A stretch of DNA of 64,000 nt from Oscillospiraceae bacterium. Lineage in GTDB: Bacteria > Bacillota > Clostridia > Oscillospirales > Oscillospiraceae. A program made the position numbers and the translations under genes. Below the pieces are notes generated by a model, which was given only the letters and a program-made list of their open reading frames with translations, was not told the origin of the DNA and did no database searches. Shown piece after piece: positions 34,024 through 42,895 of this stretch. The number at the start of each line of letters is the position of its first letter. The first letter of the stretch is position 1. The DNA lies in NCBI GenBank assembly GCA_017550645.1, contig JAFZOI010000036.1:124001-188000 (forward strand). Direction: 5' to 3'.

Positions 34024-35469
34024 TTATTTTGCGAGGGAGAAAAAGAGCCTCCACTCGTACCAATCGGCTTCCTTCGTCTTCTCGATGACGGCTTCGGCGG
34101 CCCTGCGCGCCTCTCCGGCGTGCTCGGGCGAGCTTGCCTCGAGCAGGCGCAGAGGCGCGACGGCCTCGGGCCCGAGCTCCTGCAGATATTCGACGTCGAC
34201 CGTTTCCGCTCTGCCGCCGAGATACGCTTTTACGTTGTAGTCGGCGACGAAGCGCGCGGGATTTGCGTAGTTGAAGCCTATCCACGCGGCGAGGCACACC
34301 GCGAAGAAGACCGGGAAGAACTTCAGCGACGGTCTGAAAAGCTTGAACGTAGCGAGCGCGAGGCCGACGGCGATGAGCGCCATGGCGACGAGAGTCCCGA
34401 GGCGGAGCATCGAGAGGCCGTACTCGGAGATATAAAGCGACATGCGCCAGACAGCCGAGACGAGGATGACGAGCGTCAGCGCCGTGAGCAGGACCGACGC
34501 CCAGACGGCGGCCTTCCCGCCCTTGTCGCGGCGCATGAATACGGACGTTACGAGCACAGCGGCGACGTTGATGAGCGCGACGGCGACGAGCTGGAAAAAG
34601 CCCGTGCGCGCATACTCGGCGAAGCCGCCCTGCATGCGGGCCGTCTCGCGCCCGCCGAAGAGGAACGCGATCTGGATGAAGACGAACACGGCGTAGACGA
34701 TATCGAGCAGGATAAGTACGATGACGAACGGGGCGCTCTGCGTATTGGCGCGGGTCTTCTCCTCCGGCGTGACCTTCTGTCTCGGCCATGCGAGATACCA
34801 GAGAGCGGAGAAGATCATCAGCATGTACGTCACGGCGCGGAAGACGTCCCAGACGGTACGTACGGCGTCGAGCTCCACGAGCCACTCCGCTATGCTGTCG
34901 AATATCCCGCCGAAGACAGCGTCGGCCGAGCAAAGCAGCGCAATGACTACGGCGAGCACCGGAAGCGCGACGGCAATGCCTATGAGCACGCCGATGAACC
35001 TGCCCTTGTTTTTGCCGCCGACCGAGCCGAGCGCGCGGAAGGGCTTATCGAAATTGACGAAGAGCGACTTGAAAAACTGACCTATCGTGTTCGGGACGAC
35101 CTGCCAGCGGTCGAGGCCGAAGCGGTCCTTCCCCGCCATGCGCATGAGGCCCATAGCGCCGGTCAGCCAGCAGGCGGCTATATTGAGAAGGCCGAGGCCC
35201 ACGCTCGAGAATATCGCGCATGAGAGCGCGGAGAGCGCGGAGGCGGCCATGAGCAGTATCGCGACTACGTCGCGCCGCGCGCCCCTGCCGAGGTACCAGT
35301 CGCCGACGGCGAGGAGGCCGAGGCCGAATATCGCCGCGCTGACGCCGGGCGTGAAATAAGTGTCGACGATGCGGAAAAAGCCGCAGACGCGGACGAACAG
35401 CACCGCAAGGGCGAGCGAGGCCGCGAGCGCGACCCATTCGCGCCATGAAAACGTTATCTTTCTTTTCAT
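34024..35469 (-). CDS. DUF4173-type polytopic membrane protein
   Basis: 481 residues with about 12 helices. Start at MKRKITFSWREW (an open frame extends 24 codons upstream over the preceding gene and is not used). The signature MQGGFAEYARTGFFQLVAVALIN is characteristic of the DUF4153/DUF4173 group. The C-terminus is soluble, about 100 residues. Function unknown. It follows an XRE regulator by 4 bases and a DUF2975 protein before that, so it is likely a third part of that regulated membrane module. Confidence 0.85.
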   Translation of the reverse strand: MKRKITFSWREWVALAASLALAVLFVRVCGFFRIVDTYFTPGVSAAIFGLGLLAVGDWYLGRGARRDVVAILLMAASALSALSCAIFSSVGLGLLNIAACWLTGAMGLMRMAGKDRFGLDRWQVVPNTIGQFFKSLFVNFDKPFRALGSVGGKNKGRFIGVLIGIAVALPVLAVVIALLCSADAVFGGIFDSIAEWLVELDAVRTVWDVFRAVTYMLMIFSALWYLAWPRQKVTPEEKTRANTQSAPFVIVLILLDIVYAVFVFIQIAFLFGGRETARMQGGFAEYARTGFFQLVAVALINVAAVLVTSVFMRRDKGGKAAVWASVLLTALTLVILVSAVWRMSLYISEYGLSMLRLGTLVAMALIAVGLALATFKLFRPSLKFFPVFFAVCLAAWIGFNYANPARFVADYNVKAYLGGRAETVDVEYLQELGPEAVAPLRLLEASSPEHAGEARRAAEAVIEKTKEADWYEWRLFFSLAK

Positions 35470-35473
35470 TTCA

Positions 35474-35683
35474 TTATTCTCCGCTGCGAAATTCAAGTAT
35501 GTCGCCGGGCTGGCAGTCCAGCTCGCGGCAGATGGCCTCAAGCGTTCCGAAACGAATCGCGCGGGCCTTCCCCGTCTTGAGGACGGAGAGGTTTGCAGGT
35601 GTTATGTCAACCTTTGCCGCGAGCTCGTTCAGCCCTATCTTGCGTTTGGCCATGACGACGTCGAGATTAACTATTATAGGCAT
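35474..35683 (-). CDS. Small XRE/Cro-type helix-turn-helix regulator (YozG-like)
   Basis: 69 residues, a single HTH: MAKRKIGLNELAAKVDITPANLSVLK and FGTLEAICRELDCQPGDILEF. Regulators of this size paired with a DUF2975 membrane protein are common in Firmicutes, where they form a self-regulating pair. It lies 9 bases after the DUF2975 gene. A motif copy inside it encodes V-D-I-T at the turn of the HTH. Confidence 0.9.
   Translation of the reverse strand: MPIIVNLDVVMAKRKIGLNELAAKVDITPANLSVLKTGKARAIRFGTLEAICRELDCQPGDILEFRSGE
35601..35612 (+). repeat. Repeated 12-bp motif, copy 5 (GTTATGTCAACC)
   Basis: Eleven of twelve bases match; inside the XRE gene, coding strand GTT GAC ATA ACA (V-D-I-T). 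Confidence 0.65.
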
Positions 35684-35692
35684 GGTCCCACC

Positions 35693-36244
35693 TCAGATCA
35701 CGAGGTCGTTGTCCTCTTTGAGCTCGGCGGCGCGGGCAAAGAGCGCTCCGGCTATAAGAAGGATAAGACCGGCGATGACGAACACGGGGATGAAAAACGT
35801 CGCATAGGATACTATCGGCGCGGCCGTCTTGGCTATGATCAGATTTATGACGAGGCGGACGGCGGACGCGGCGGCGATGAAGAAGCAGAAGAGGCCTGCC
35901 CGCACGACGGCGGTCACGTTCCCGCGGACGAAGAGCCTGCCCGCGGATAGATTCTTGAGCACCGTCCTCGCCTGCCATAGAATGACCGCGGCGCAGACGC
36001 CGCAAAAGAGAAGAAACCATGCGAGCACCGTCCTCCAAAGGTCGCCGCCTCCGAACAGCACCTTCCACGCCTCAAAAACGGCCTTGAAGCTGAAGTCCGG
36101 CTTTATCGAATAGGTCCAGGCGAGCATAGCTCGTATCCCCGTCAGGTAGGGGACGAAAACCATCAGGGCCAGCAGCAGGATAAAGACGGCCGTCACTATC
36201 CATTTCAGGACCCCCGCAAGCTTCTCCGCAGTCGATGCCTTCAT
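35693..36244 (-). CDS. DUF2975 family membrane protein
   Basis: 183 residues with four transmembrane helices (LKWIVTAVFILLLALMVF; AWFLLFCGVCAAVILW; VVRAGLFCFFIAAASAVRLVIN; FFIPVFVIAGLILLIAGALF). The AKNL-type segment LKNLSAGRLFVRGN before helix 3 fits DUF2975. It is the first gene of the module with the XRE regulator, behind a strong promoter with nested inverted repeats. Function unknown. Confidence 0.87.
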   Translation of the reverse strand: MKASTAEKLAGVLKWIVTAVFILLLALMVFVPYLTGIRAMLAWTYSIKPDFSFKAVFEAWKVLFGGGDLWRTVLAWFLLFCGVCAAVILWQARTVLKNLSAGRLFVRGNVTAVVRAGLFCFFIAAASAVRLVINLIIAKTAAPIVSYATFFIPVFVIAGLILLIAGALFARAAELKEDNDLVI

Positions 36245-36281
36245 ATCGTTTCCTCCGTACGGTACGTATCGTATTACCCGG

Positions 36282-36310
36282 ATGATAACACCCGTTTACG
36301 CATTTGTCAA
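36282..36310 (-). promoter_or_regulatory. Promoter of the DUF2975/XRE/DUF4173 module
   Basis: -35 TTGACA (36305-36310) and -10 TATCAT (36282-36287), spacer 17 bases. Downstream the sequence ATACGATACGTACCGTACGG contains overlapping inverted repeats and could be the operator for the XRE protein. A short hairpin TTATCG/CGATAA lies upstream. Confidence 0.7.
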
Positions 36311-36351
36311 CAATTATTTATCGTTTTTCGATAATTTTTTATTAAGCAACA

Positions 36352-36383
36352 GAGAAAGGCCGCAGAGCGTCTGCTCTGCGGCC
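36352..36383 (-). terminator. lon terminator
   Basis: Perfect 10-bp stem GGCCGCAGAG/CTCTGCGGCC with a six-base loop (36358-36383), followed on the minus strand by TTTCTCT; located 20 bases past the lon stop. Confidence 0.75.
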
Positions 36384-36402
36384 TCCTGCTGATGCGAGTA
36401 TC

Positions 36403-38766
36403 TTATCCCGCTTTTTCGTCCTTCTTTATCGCCGAGAAATCGAGCGCGAAGTCGAGTATCTTGTCGATATGGTCCGTCGTGACGAAGTTGAGCGCGCGGC
36501 GCACGTTCGGGTCTATCTCCTCAAGATCGCTCTCGTTGTCGGCGGGGATTATGACGGTCTTGACCCCGCTGCGCAGGGCGGCCATCGTCTTCTCCTTGAG
36601 CCCGCCTATGGGCAGGATGCGGCCGCGGAGCGTTATCTCCCCCGTCATGGCGATGTCGCGGCGGACGGGCGCGCCGGAGAGCGCGCTGATGAGCGCTATC
36701 GTTATCGTGATGCCGGCGGACGGGCCGTCCTTAGGCGTGGCGCCCTCGGGGACGTGGATATGGATATCCTTCGTCTTGTAAAACTCCGGGTCGATGGGCA
36801 GCTTGTCGGCGCGGCTGCGGATGTAGCTGACGCCGGCGCGGGCGGATTCCTTCATGATGTCGCCGAGGTTGCCGGTGAGTTCGAGCTTGCCGGAGCCGGG
36901 CATGACGTTGACCTCGACGTCGAGCGTCTCGCCGCCCACGCTGGTCCACGCGAGCCCCCTCACGAGGCCGACCTCGTCGGTCAGCCGGGCGGCCTCGGGC
37001 TTATACTTTCTCGGGCCGAGGAACTCCTCGAGCATCGCGTGCGTGACGGTCAGGCTCTTTTTGTCTTCGTCTATGAAGTTCAGCACGGCCTTGCGGCAGA
37101 GTGCGGCGATCTCGCGCTCGAGGATGCGCACGCCGGACTCGCGCGTCCAGCCCGCGATGAGCTCGCGCAGCACGCCGTCGGATATGCGCAGCTGCGAGGC
37201 CTTTATCCCGTGGGCGCGGCGCTGCTTCGGCAGCAGGTGGCGCTTGGCGATCTGGAGCTTTTCCTCGTCGGTATAGCTCGTCAGCTCGATGACCTCCATC
37301 CTGTCGAGCAGGGCCGGCGGGATGGTCGCGGTCGTGTTGGCGGTCGTTATGAAGAGCACGCCGGAAAGGTCGTACGGCAGCTCGAGATAGTGGTCCCGGA
37401 AGGTCGAGTTCTGCTCGATGTCGAGCGCCTCGAGAAGCGCGGCGGAGGGGTCTCCCCTGTAATCGCTGCCGAGCTTGTCTATCTCGTCGAGCAGGAGGAG
37501 CGGATTGCTCGAGCCCGCCTGCGCGACGGCGCTGATTATCCTGCCTGGCATGGCGCCGACGTAGGTCTTCCTGTGGCCGCGTATCTCGGCCTCGTCGTGC
37601 ACGCCGCCGAGCGAGATGCGCGCGAGCTTGCGCCCGAGCGCGCGGGCGACGGACATGCCGATGGAGGTCTTGCCCGTCCCCGGAGGGCCGACGAGGCAGA
37701 GGATGGAGCCCTTCGCGTCGGGGGCGTACTGCTTGACCGCGACAAATTCGACGATGCGCTTTTTGACCTTCTCGAGGCCGTAGTGATCCTTGTCGAGTAT
37801 CTTTCTCGTGACCTCGACGTCCGCGCGCTCCTCGGTCTTTTTGTTCCACGGGAGCGACAGGCAGGTGTCGAGGTAGTTACGGCCGACGGACGCCTCGGAG
37901 GAACCGTAGGGCTGCTTCATCATGCGGTCGAGCTCCTTATGGAGCTTTTCGCGCACGAAATCGGGCGCGTCGAGCTCGTCGATGCGCTTGGCGTATTCCT
38001 GCTCCTCGCTCATCTCGTCGGGCTCGCCGCCGAGCTCCATCTGGATCGTCTTTATCTGCTCGCGCAGGATGCTCTCGCGCTGGTGGCCCATCATGCGGTC
38101 GCGCGTCTTGGCGCGTATCTGCATCTCTATTTTGAGCACTTCAAGCTCGTCGAGCAGGATATTATTGAGCTTTTCGAGCCTGCGCAGGGGGCGCGGCTCG
38201 TCGAGTATCTCCTGCTTGTGAGCGTGCTTCATATAGACGTTCTGCGCGATGTAGTCCGCGAGGTAGCCGGGCTCGTCGCGGGTATTGACCGTCGGCGCTA
38301 GCTCCGGAGATACGGATGGCGCGAGCTCGATATAGCGCTCTATGAGACTGCGCGTCTGGCGCAGGAGGGCTTCGAGCTTATCGCCCGCGCGGGTCGGGGC
38401 GACCTCAGGGATCTTCTCGACCTCGGCGACGAAGTACGGGTCCGTCGAGCGGAGCTGGACGAGCCTCGCGCGCGTCTCGCCCTCGACGAGGGCGCGGACC
38501 CCTCCCGTCGGCGTGCGAAGTATCTGGCGGACGGAGCATATCGTCCCGATGACATAGAGATCCTCGAGCTCGGGCCTTTCCGTTTCCGGCTCGCGCTGGG
38601 CGAGCAGGAAGACGCGCCGGCCGTTTATCATGGCGGCCTCCATGGCGGCGACCGATATGGGGCGCTCAATGTCGAAATTGAGCAGCATCCCCGGGAAAGC
38701 CGAGACTCCCCTCATGGGGATCATGGGCATCGTTTCTGTTTTTACTGTTTCTACGTTCATATTCAT
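36403..38766 (-). CDS. lon: ATP-dependent protease Lon
   Basis: About 787 residues from the ATG at 38766 (38760 is also possible). Substrate-binding N-domain (PMIPMRGVSAFPGMLLNFDI), AAA+ domain with Walker A GPPGTGKTSIG and Walker B LLLDEIDKLG, and the C-terminal Ser-Lys protease with catalytic Ser in PKDGPSAGITIT and Lys in GGLKEKTMAALRSG. No Shine-Dalgarno lies at normal distance from the start: the nearest GGAGG is 20 bases upstream, inside the clpX terminator stem. It degrades misfolded and regulatory proteins. Confidence 0.95.
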   Translation of the reverse strand: MNMNVETVKTETMPMIPMRGVSAFPGMLLNFDIERPISVAAMEAAMINGRRVFLLAQREPETERPELEDLYVIGTICSVRQILRTPTGGVRALVEGETRARLVQLRSTDPYFVAEVEKIPEVAPTRAGDKLEALLRQTRSLIERYIELAPSVSPELAPTVNTRDEPGYLADYIAQNVYMKHAHKQEILDEPRPLRRLEKLNNILLDELEVLKIEMQIRAKTRDRMMGHQRESILREQIKTIQMELGGEPDEMSEEQEYAKRIDELDAPDFVREKLHKELDRMMKQPYGSSEASVGRNYLDTCLSLPWNKKTEERADVEVTRKILDKDHYGLEKVKKRIVEFVAVKQYAPDAKGSILCLVGPPGTGKTSIGMSVARALGRKLARISLGGVHDEAEIRGHRKTYVGAMPGRIISAVAQAGSSNPLLLLDEIDKLGSDYRGDPSAALLEALDIEQNSTFRDHYLELPYDLSGVLFITTANTTATIPPALLDRMEVIELTSYTDEEKLQIAKRHLLPKQRRAHGIKASQLRISDGVLRELIAGWTRESGVRILEREIAALCRKAVLNFIDEDKKSLTVTHAMLEEFLGPRKYKPEAARLTDEVGLVRGLAWTSVGGETLDVEVNVMPGSGKLELTGNLGDIMKESARAGVSYIRSRADKLPIDPEFYKTKDIHIHVPEGATPKDGPSAGITITIALISALSGAPVRRDIAMTGEITLRGRILPIGGLKEKTMAALRSGVKTVIIPADNESDLEEIDPNVRRALNFVTTDHIDKILDFALDFSAIKKDEKAG

Positions 38767-38773
38767 GATCTTG

Positions 38774-38821
38774 AAAAAACGCGCGGCCTCCGGCCCGGAA
38801 ACGAGTCCGGGCCGGGGCCGC
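38774..38821 (-). terminator. Strong hairpin between clpX and lon
   Basis: A 16-bp GC stem with one bulge (38783-38821, arms rich in GGCC and CCGG around ACTCGTTT), followed by GCGTTTTTT on the minus strand. It ends 7 bases before the lon ATG. It should terminate most clpX transcripts and encloses the only GGAGG near lon. Confidence 0.82.
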
Positions 38822-38833
38822 AATGGTCTTCTT

Positions 38834-40102
38834 TTATTCTCCGGCGGCTTCCGGGATAGTCTTTCTTATCACCTGCGGTGCGGCCCCATCGTTGACGCAG
38901 TCCACGTCGACTATGACGCGCTCGATACCGTCGTCGGACGGTACGGCATACATGACGTCCGTCATTATCTTTTCGGTTATGCTTCGAAGTCCGCGCGCGC
39001 CAATCTCCATATCGATAGCCTTGTCGGCGATGGCGGCGAGCGCGCCGTCCGTAAATTCGAGCTCCACTCCGTCATACGACAGCAGCGTCTTATACTGCTT
39101 CGTTATGGCGTTTTTCGGCTCCGTCATGACGCGGATGAGGTCCTCGCGACTGAGGTTCCTGAGCGGCGTTATGACGGGGATACGGCCGCAGAGCTCGGGG
39201 ATGATGCCGAATTTCATGAGATCGTGCGACTGGATATGGGTCAGGATCTCTCCGACATCCTTCTCCTCCTTGCGCTTGATCTCCGCACCGAAGCCGATGG
39301 TCTTCCTGTTCATTCTGTCCTCGATTATCTTTTCTATTCCGGCAAATGCTCCGCCGCAAATAAAAAGGATGTTCGTCGTATCGACCTGAATGAATTCCTG
39401 ATGCGGATGCTTGCGCCCGCCCTGCGGCGGGACGTTCGCCACGGTCCCCTCGAGGATCTTCAGCAGCGCCTGCTGAACTCCCTCGCCGGAGACGTCGCGC
39501 GTTATGGAGGTGTTCTCGCTCTTGCGGGCTATCTTGTCGAGCTCGTCGATATAGATGATGCCGCGCTGCGCGAGCTCGACGTCGAAATCCGCGGCCTGCA
39601 GGAGGCGCACGAGGATATTCTCGACGTCGTCGCCGACATAGCCGGCCTCGGTCAGCGTCGTCGCGTCGGCGATGGCGAACGGGACCTGGAGTATCTTCGC
39701 GAGCGTCTGCGCAAAGAGCGTCTTGCCGCAGCCGGTCGGCCCGATGAGCAGGATATTGCTCTTTTGAAGCTCGACGTCGTTTTCTTTGGCGTGGACGATG
39801 CGCTTATAGTGGTTATATACCGCGACGGAGAGCGCGATCTTCGCCTGCTCCTGCCCGATGATATACTCGTCGAGGAATTCCTTGATCTCCTTCGGGCGGG
39901 GCAGATCGTTGGCCTCGCTCTTATCGCGGAGGATATCCGGTTTCTCTCCGGTCGAAACGAGGTCGTCGTCGAGCACGTCGAGGCACAGCCTGATGCACTC
40001 GTTGCAGATGAACGCGTTCCTGCCCGCTATGAGGCGCTTGACCTCCTTCCCGGATTTCCCGCAGAAGGAGCAGCGCACCGTTGTGTGCTCGTCGTAAGGC
40101 AT
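38834..40102 (-). CDS. clpX: ClpX, ATP-binding unfoldase of ClpXP
   Basis: 422 residues. N-terminal zinc-binding domain ([12 protein letters not shown] and ICNECIRLC, four Cys), Walker [15 protein letters not shown], Walker [16 protein letters not shown], sensor 2 region (GARGLRSI) and the ClpP-contacting loop (IGFGAE). It unfolds tagged substrates and feeds ClpP. It is 3 bases after clpP. Confidence 0.97.
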   Translation of the reverse strand: MPYDEHTTVRCSFCGKSGKEVKRLIAGRNAFICNECIRLCLDVLDDDLVSTGEKPDILRDKSEANDLPRPKEIKEFLDEYIIGQEQAKIALSVAVYNHYKRIVHAKENDVELQKSNILLIGPTGCGKTLFAQTLAKILQVPFAIADATTLTEAGYVGDDVENILVRLLQAADFDVELAQRGIIYIDELDKIARKSENTSITRDVSGEGVQQALLKILEGTVANVPPQGGRKHPHQEFIQVDTTNILFICGGAFAGIEKIIEDRMNRKTIGFGAEIKRKEEKDVGEILTHIQSHDLMKFGIIPELCGRIPVITPLRNLSREDLIRVMTEPKNAITKQYKTLLSYDGVELEFTDGALAAIADKAIDMEIGARGLRSITEKIMTDVMYAVPSDDGIERVIVDVDCVNDGAAPQVIRKTIPEAAGE

Positions 40103-40105
40103 AAA

Positions 40106-40687
40106 TTACCTCTTATAAATGACTTTGTCGATCAATCCGTATTCAACGGCCTCCTCGGGCGTGAGGAAATGATCGCGCTCCGTGTCGGCCTCGATGACCT
40201 CGATGGGCTTGCCGGTATTGGCGGCGAGTATCTCGTTGAGATGCTTTTTCATTTTGAGGATGCGCTCGGCCTGGATCTGGATGTCCGTCGCCTGCCCCTG
40301 ACTTCCGCCGGAGGGCTGGTGGATCATGATCTCGGCGTTGGGGAGCGCGATGCGCTTGCCCTTGGCTCCGGAGGAGAGCAGGAACGCGCCCATGGAGGCG
40401 GCCATGCCGATGCATATCGTCGAGACGTCGGCCTTGATATACTGCATGGTATCGTAGATGGCCATACCGGCCGTGATGCTCCCGCCGGGGCTGTTGATAT
40501 AAAACTGGATGTCCTTGTCGGGATCCTGCGCCTCAAGGTAAAGAAGCTGCGCGACAACGAGGCTCGCCGTCACGTCGTTTACTTCTTCCGAGAGGAAAAT
40601 GATGCGATCGTTGAGCAGGCGGGAGAAAATGTCATAGGATCTCTCTCCCCTGCTGGTCTGTTCTACTACATAAGGAATAAGGCTCAT
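40106..40687 (-). CDS. clpP: ClpP proteolytic subunit
   Basis: 193 residues. The catalytic triad can be placed at Ser in [14 protein letters not shown], His in [12 protein letters not shown] and Asp in [13 protein letters not shown]. The N-terminus [23 protein letters not shown] is typical. It forms the double-heptamer protease used by ClpX. The order tig-clpP-clpX-lon is conserved. Confidence 0.97.
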   Translation of the reverse strand: MSLIPYVVEQTSRGERSYDIFSRLLNDRIIFLSEEVNDVTASLVVAQLLYLEAQDPDKDIQFYINSPGGSITAGMAIYDTMQYIKADVSTICIGMAASMGAFLLSSGAKGKRIALPNAEIMIHQPSGGSQGQATDIQIQAERILKMKKHLNEILAANTGKPIEVIEADTERDHFLTPEEAVEYGLIDKVIYKR

Positions 40688-40731
40688 ATCGATCCTCCCT
40701 TGCTTTGCCGCCCCGCTCGGCGGAGCGTCCG

Positions 40732-42099
40732 TTACTCGGCCTTGTCCTCGGCCTTCTCTTCGGTCTTCTCTTCAGCCTTGTCCTCGGGCTTCTCCTCGGT
40801 CTTCTCCTCGGCCGGAGGCTCGGGGAGCGCGACGGAGTTGTCGACGAGGAAGTTGGCGGCCTTCATGACGCGGATGCTGTTTTCAAAGAGATCGACGTCG
40901 AAGAAGCTCTTGACGGAGTCGGTCTCGACGCCGTACTGCTTGGCGAGCTTCTCGTACTCGGCCTCCTTGTCGTCCTCGGCGACCTGGATGTTCTCGAGGT
41001 CGGCTATCTTGGTCAGGACGAGCTCCTCGCGAAGCTGCTTTTCGGCGGTCTTGCGCATGTTGGCGACGAACTCGTCTTGCGGGATGTTGAACATCTTGAT
41101 ATACATATCGAGGCTGATGCCCTGCTGCTGGAGCCTCTGGGCGAACTGCTCGATCTGCTCCTGCGTGCGCTCGTCGATGTAGGCGTCGGGTATCTCGCCC
41201 TCCATCTCGGCGGTTATCTGCTCGAGTATCTTATCGAGGAACTCGTCGCGGGAGCTGTTCTCGGCGTTCTCCTGAAGGGTCTTGCGGATGTTTTCCTTAT
41301 ACTCGGCGAGCGTGTCGAACTCGGAGACGTCCTTGGCGAACTCGTCGTCGAGCTCGGGCAGTATCTTCTCCTTGACCTCATGGACGTGCACCTTGAAGAC
41401 GGCGGGCTTGCCAGCGAGCTCCTTGGCGTGGTACTCCTCGGGGAAGGTCACGTTGACCTCGATGTCGCTGCCGGCCTTGGCGCCTATGCACTGCACCTCA
41501 AAGCCGGGGATGAAGCTGTTGGAGCCTATCTCGAGGCTGTGGTTGACGTCCTTGCCGCCCTCGAACGGGACTCCGTCGACGAAGCCCTCGTAGTCGATGA
41601 CGACGGTGTCGCCGTACTTGGCCTCGTTTTCGGTGGTGACGAGGCTGGCGTTGCGCTGACGCAGGCGCTCGATCTCGGCGTCTATCTGATAATCCTCGAC
41701 CTTGGCGCCCTTGCGGACGGCCTCGAGGCCCTTATACTTCTTGAGCGTTATCTCGGGATAGAGCACGGCGTCGATGACGAGGGTCAGGCTGCCGTCCTCT
41801 CCGACGTCGGCGGCCTCGAGCGCGGGGGAAGCGACGACCTTGAGCTCCTTCTCCTTTATCGCCTGAGCGTAGGCCTGCGGAGCGATCTCGTTTATCGCGT
41901 CCTCATGGAAGACGCCCTTGCCGTACATGCCCTCGATGATCTTTCTGGGGGCCTTGCCCTTGCGGAAGCCGGGGACCATGATGGAACCGCGGTTTTTCTT
42001 GTAAACGGCGTTGACGGCCTCGTCGAACTCTTCGGGGCTGACGACTACCGTGACGGCGGCTATGCTCTTTTCTTTCTTTTCGACTTTGGTGATTTCCAT
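40732..42099 (-). CDS. tig: Trigger factor, ribosome-associated chaperone and prolyl isomerase
   Basis: 455 residues. The ribosome-binding domain carries the loop [16 protein letters not shown]. The FKBP-type domain is at [20 protein letters not shown] through [13 protein letters not shown]. The C-terminal chaperone arms follow. The last 30 residues are an unusual charged tail built from [15 protein letters not shown] units, absent from Bacillus or E. coli trigger factor. It is the first gene of the clp group and has a good promoter. Confidence 0.95.
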   Translation of the reverse strand: MEITKVEKKEKSIAAVTVVVSPEEFDEAVNAVYKKNRGSIMVPGFRKGKAPRKIIEGMYGKGVFHEDAINEIAPQAYAQAIKEKELKVVASPALEAADVGEDGSLTLVIDAVLYPEITLKKYKGLEAVRKGAKVEDYQIDAEIERLRQRNASLVTTENEAKYGDTVVIDYEGFVDGVPFEGGKDVNHSLEIGSNSFIPGFEVQCIGAKAGSDIEVNVTFPEEYHAKELAGKPAVFKVHVHEVKEKILPELDDEFAKDVSEFDTLAEYKENIRKTLQENAENSSRDEFLDKILEQITAEMEGEIPDAYIDERTQEQIEQFAQRLQQQGISLDMYIKMFNIPQDEFVANMRKTAEKQLREELVLTKIADLENIQVAEDDKEAEYEKLAKQYGVETDSVKSFFDVDLFENSIRVMKAANFLVDNSVALPEPPAEEKTEEKPEDKAEEKTEEKAEDKAE

Positions 42100-42152
42100 T
42101 ATTGACGGACATCCTCTCTATGTTTCTGGACTTTCGATACTGCTAATAAAAG

Positions 42153-42181
42153 ATAATAACAGATTTTGCTTGGAATTTCAA
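42153..42181 (-). promoter_or_regulatory. Promoter of tig-clpP-clpX
   Basis: -35 TTGAAA (42176-42181) and -10 TATTAT (42153-42158), spacer 17 bases, 54 bases upstream of the tig ATG. No CtsR- or HrcA-type operator could be recognised. Confidence 0.7.
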
Positions 42182-42201
42182 TCGTTTTTTGTCGTCTGAG
42201 G

Positions 42202-42891
42202 TCACAGCACGCGGACCGGTCTGAAATCGACGTAGTCGGCGGAGACGAGCCTGTAATCCACGCCGTAGTTGAGCCCCTCGACGGCGAATTTGTGCCCGAG
42301 GCCGTGGATATGCCCGTAAAAGCAGCGGCGCACACCGTAGGCCGAGAGCATGTCGAGCATCTCGCGGCATATATAATCCCTGAATATCGGCGGATAATGC
42401 AGAAAGCATAGCTTTTCCGCGTCTCCGGCGGCCTTGAGCGAGGTCTCGAGACGGCCTATCTCGCGCTCCATGATCTTTTTGTCGTGAGCCGCGCCCGTCT
42501 CCTCCTCGTAAAACCAGCCGCGCGTCCCGCATACGGCGGTCTTTTCGTCGTACATGACGCAGTTGTTGTTGAGTATCTCGATACCCTCGATGCCGTTTTC
42601 GGCGAAGAAGCGCTCTGCCTTGGCGCGCGTCGTCCACCAATAGTCGTGGTTGCCCTTGAGGACGATCTTTCTCCCCGGCAGGGATGCGATAAACCTGAAA
42701 TCGTCGAGGCAGTCGGCGATGGACATGCCCCAGCTCAGGTCCCCGCAGAGAACGCACACGTCGTCCTGCGTCAGCGCGGAAAAGCCCTCGCGGAGCTTCT
42801 CGACGTGGTTTTCCCAGCGCGCGCCGAAAACGTCCATCGGCTTATCCGCGGACATGGACAGATGCAGATCTCCTATCGCGTAAAGCGCCAC
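42202..42891 (-). CDS. Calcineurin-like metallophosphoesterase
   Basis: 229 residues, GTG start with GGAGG 7 bases upstream. The full set of metal motifs is visible: AIGDLHLS, LCGDLSWGM, LKGNHDYWW, FLHYPP and CFYGHIHGLGHKFA. It belongs to the predicted phosphohydrolase group of Firmicutes. Substrate unknown. It follows thrC by 4 bases. Confidence 0.92.
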   Translation of the reverse strand: MALYAIGDLHLSMSADKPMDVFGARWENHVEKLREGFSALTQDDVCVLCGDLSWGMSIADCLDDFRFIASLPGRKIVLKGNHDYWWTTRAKAERFFAENGIEGIEILNNNCVMYDEKTAVCGTRGWFYEEETGAAHDKKIMEREIGRLETSLKAAGDAEKLCFLHYPPIFRDYICREMLDMLSAYGVRRCFYGHIHGLGHKFAVEGLNYGVDYRLVSADYVDFRPVRVL

Positions 42892-42895
42892 GAGC

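Noticed and set aside
36469..38301. A 610-codon open frame on the plus strand across lon
   Set aside because: It is antisense to a complete lon gene and its translation lacks any domain; long shadow frames are expected in GC-rich DNA.
38630..41182. An 850-codon open frame on the plus strand over clpX, clpP and tig
   Set aside because: Antisense to three well-supported genes; no ribosome-binding site or recognisable domain.
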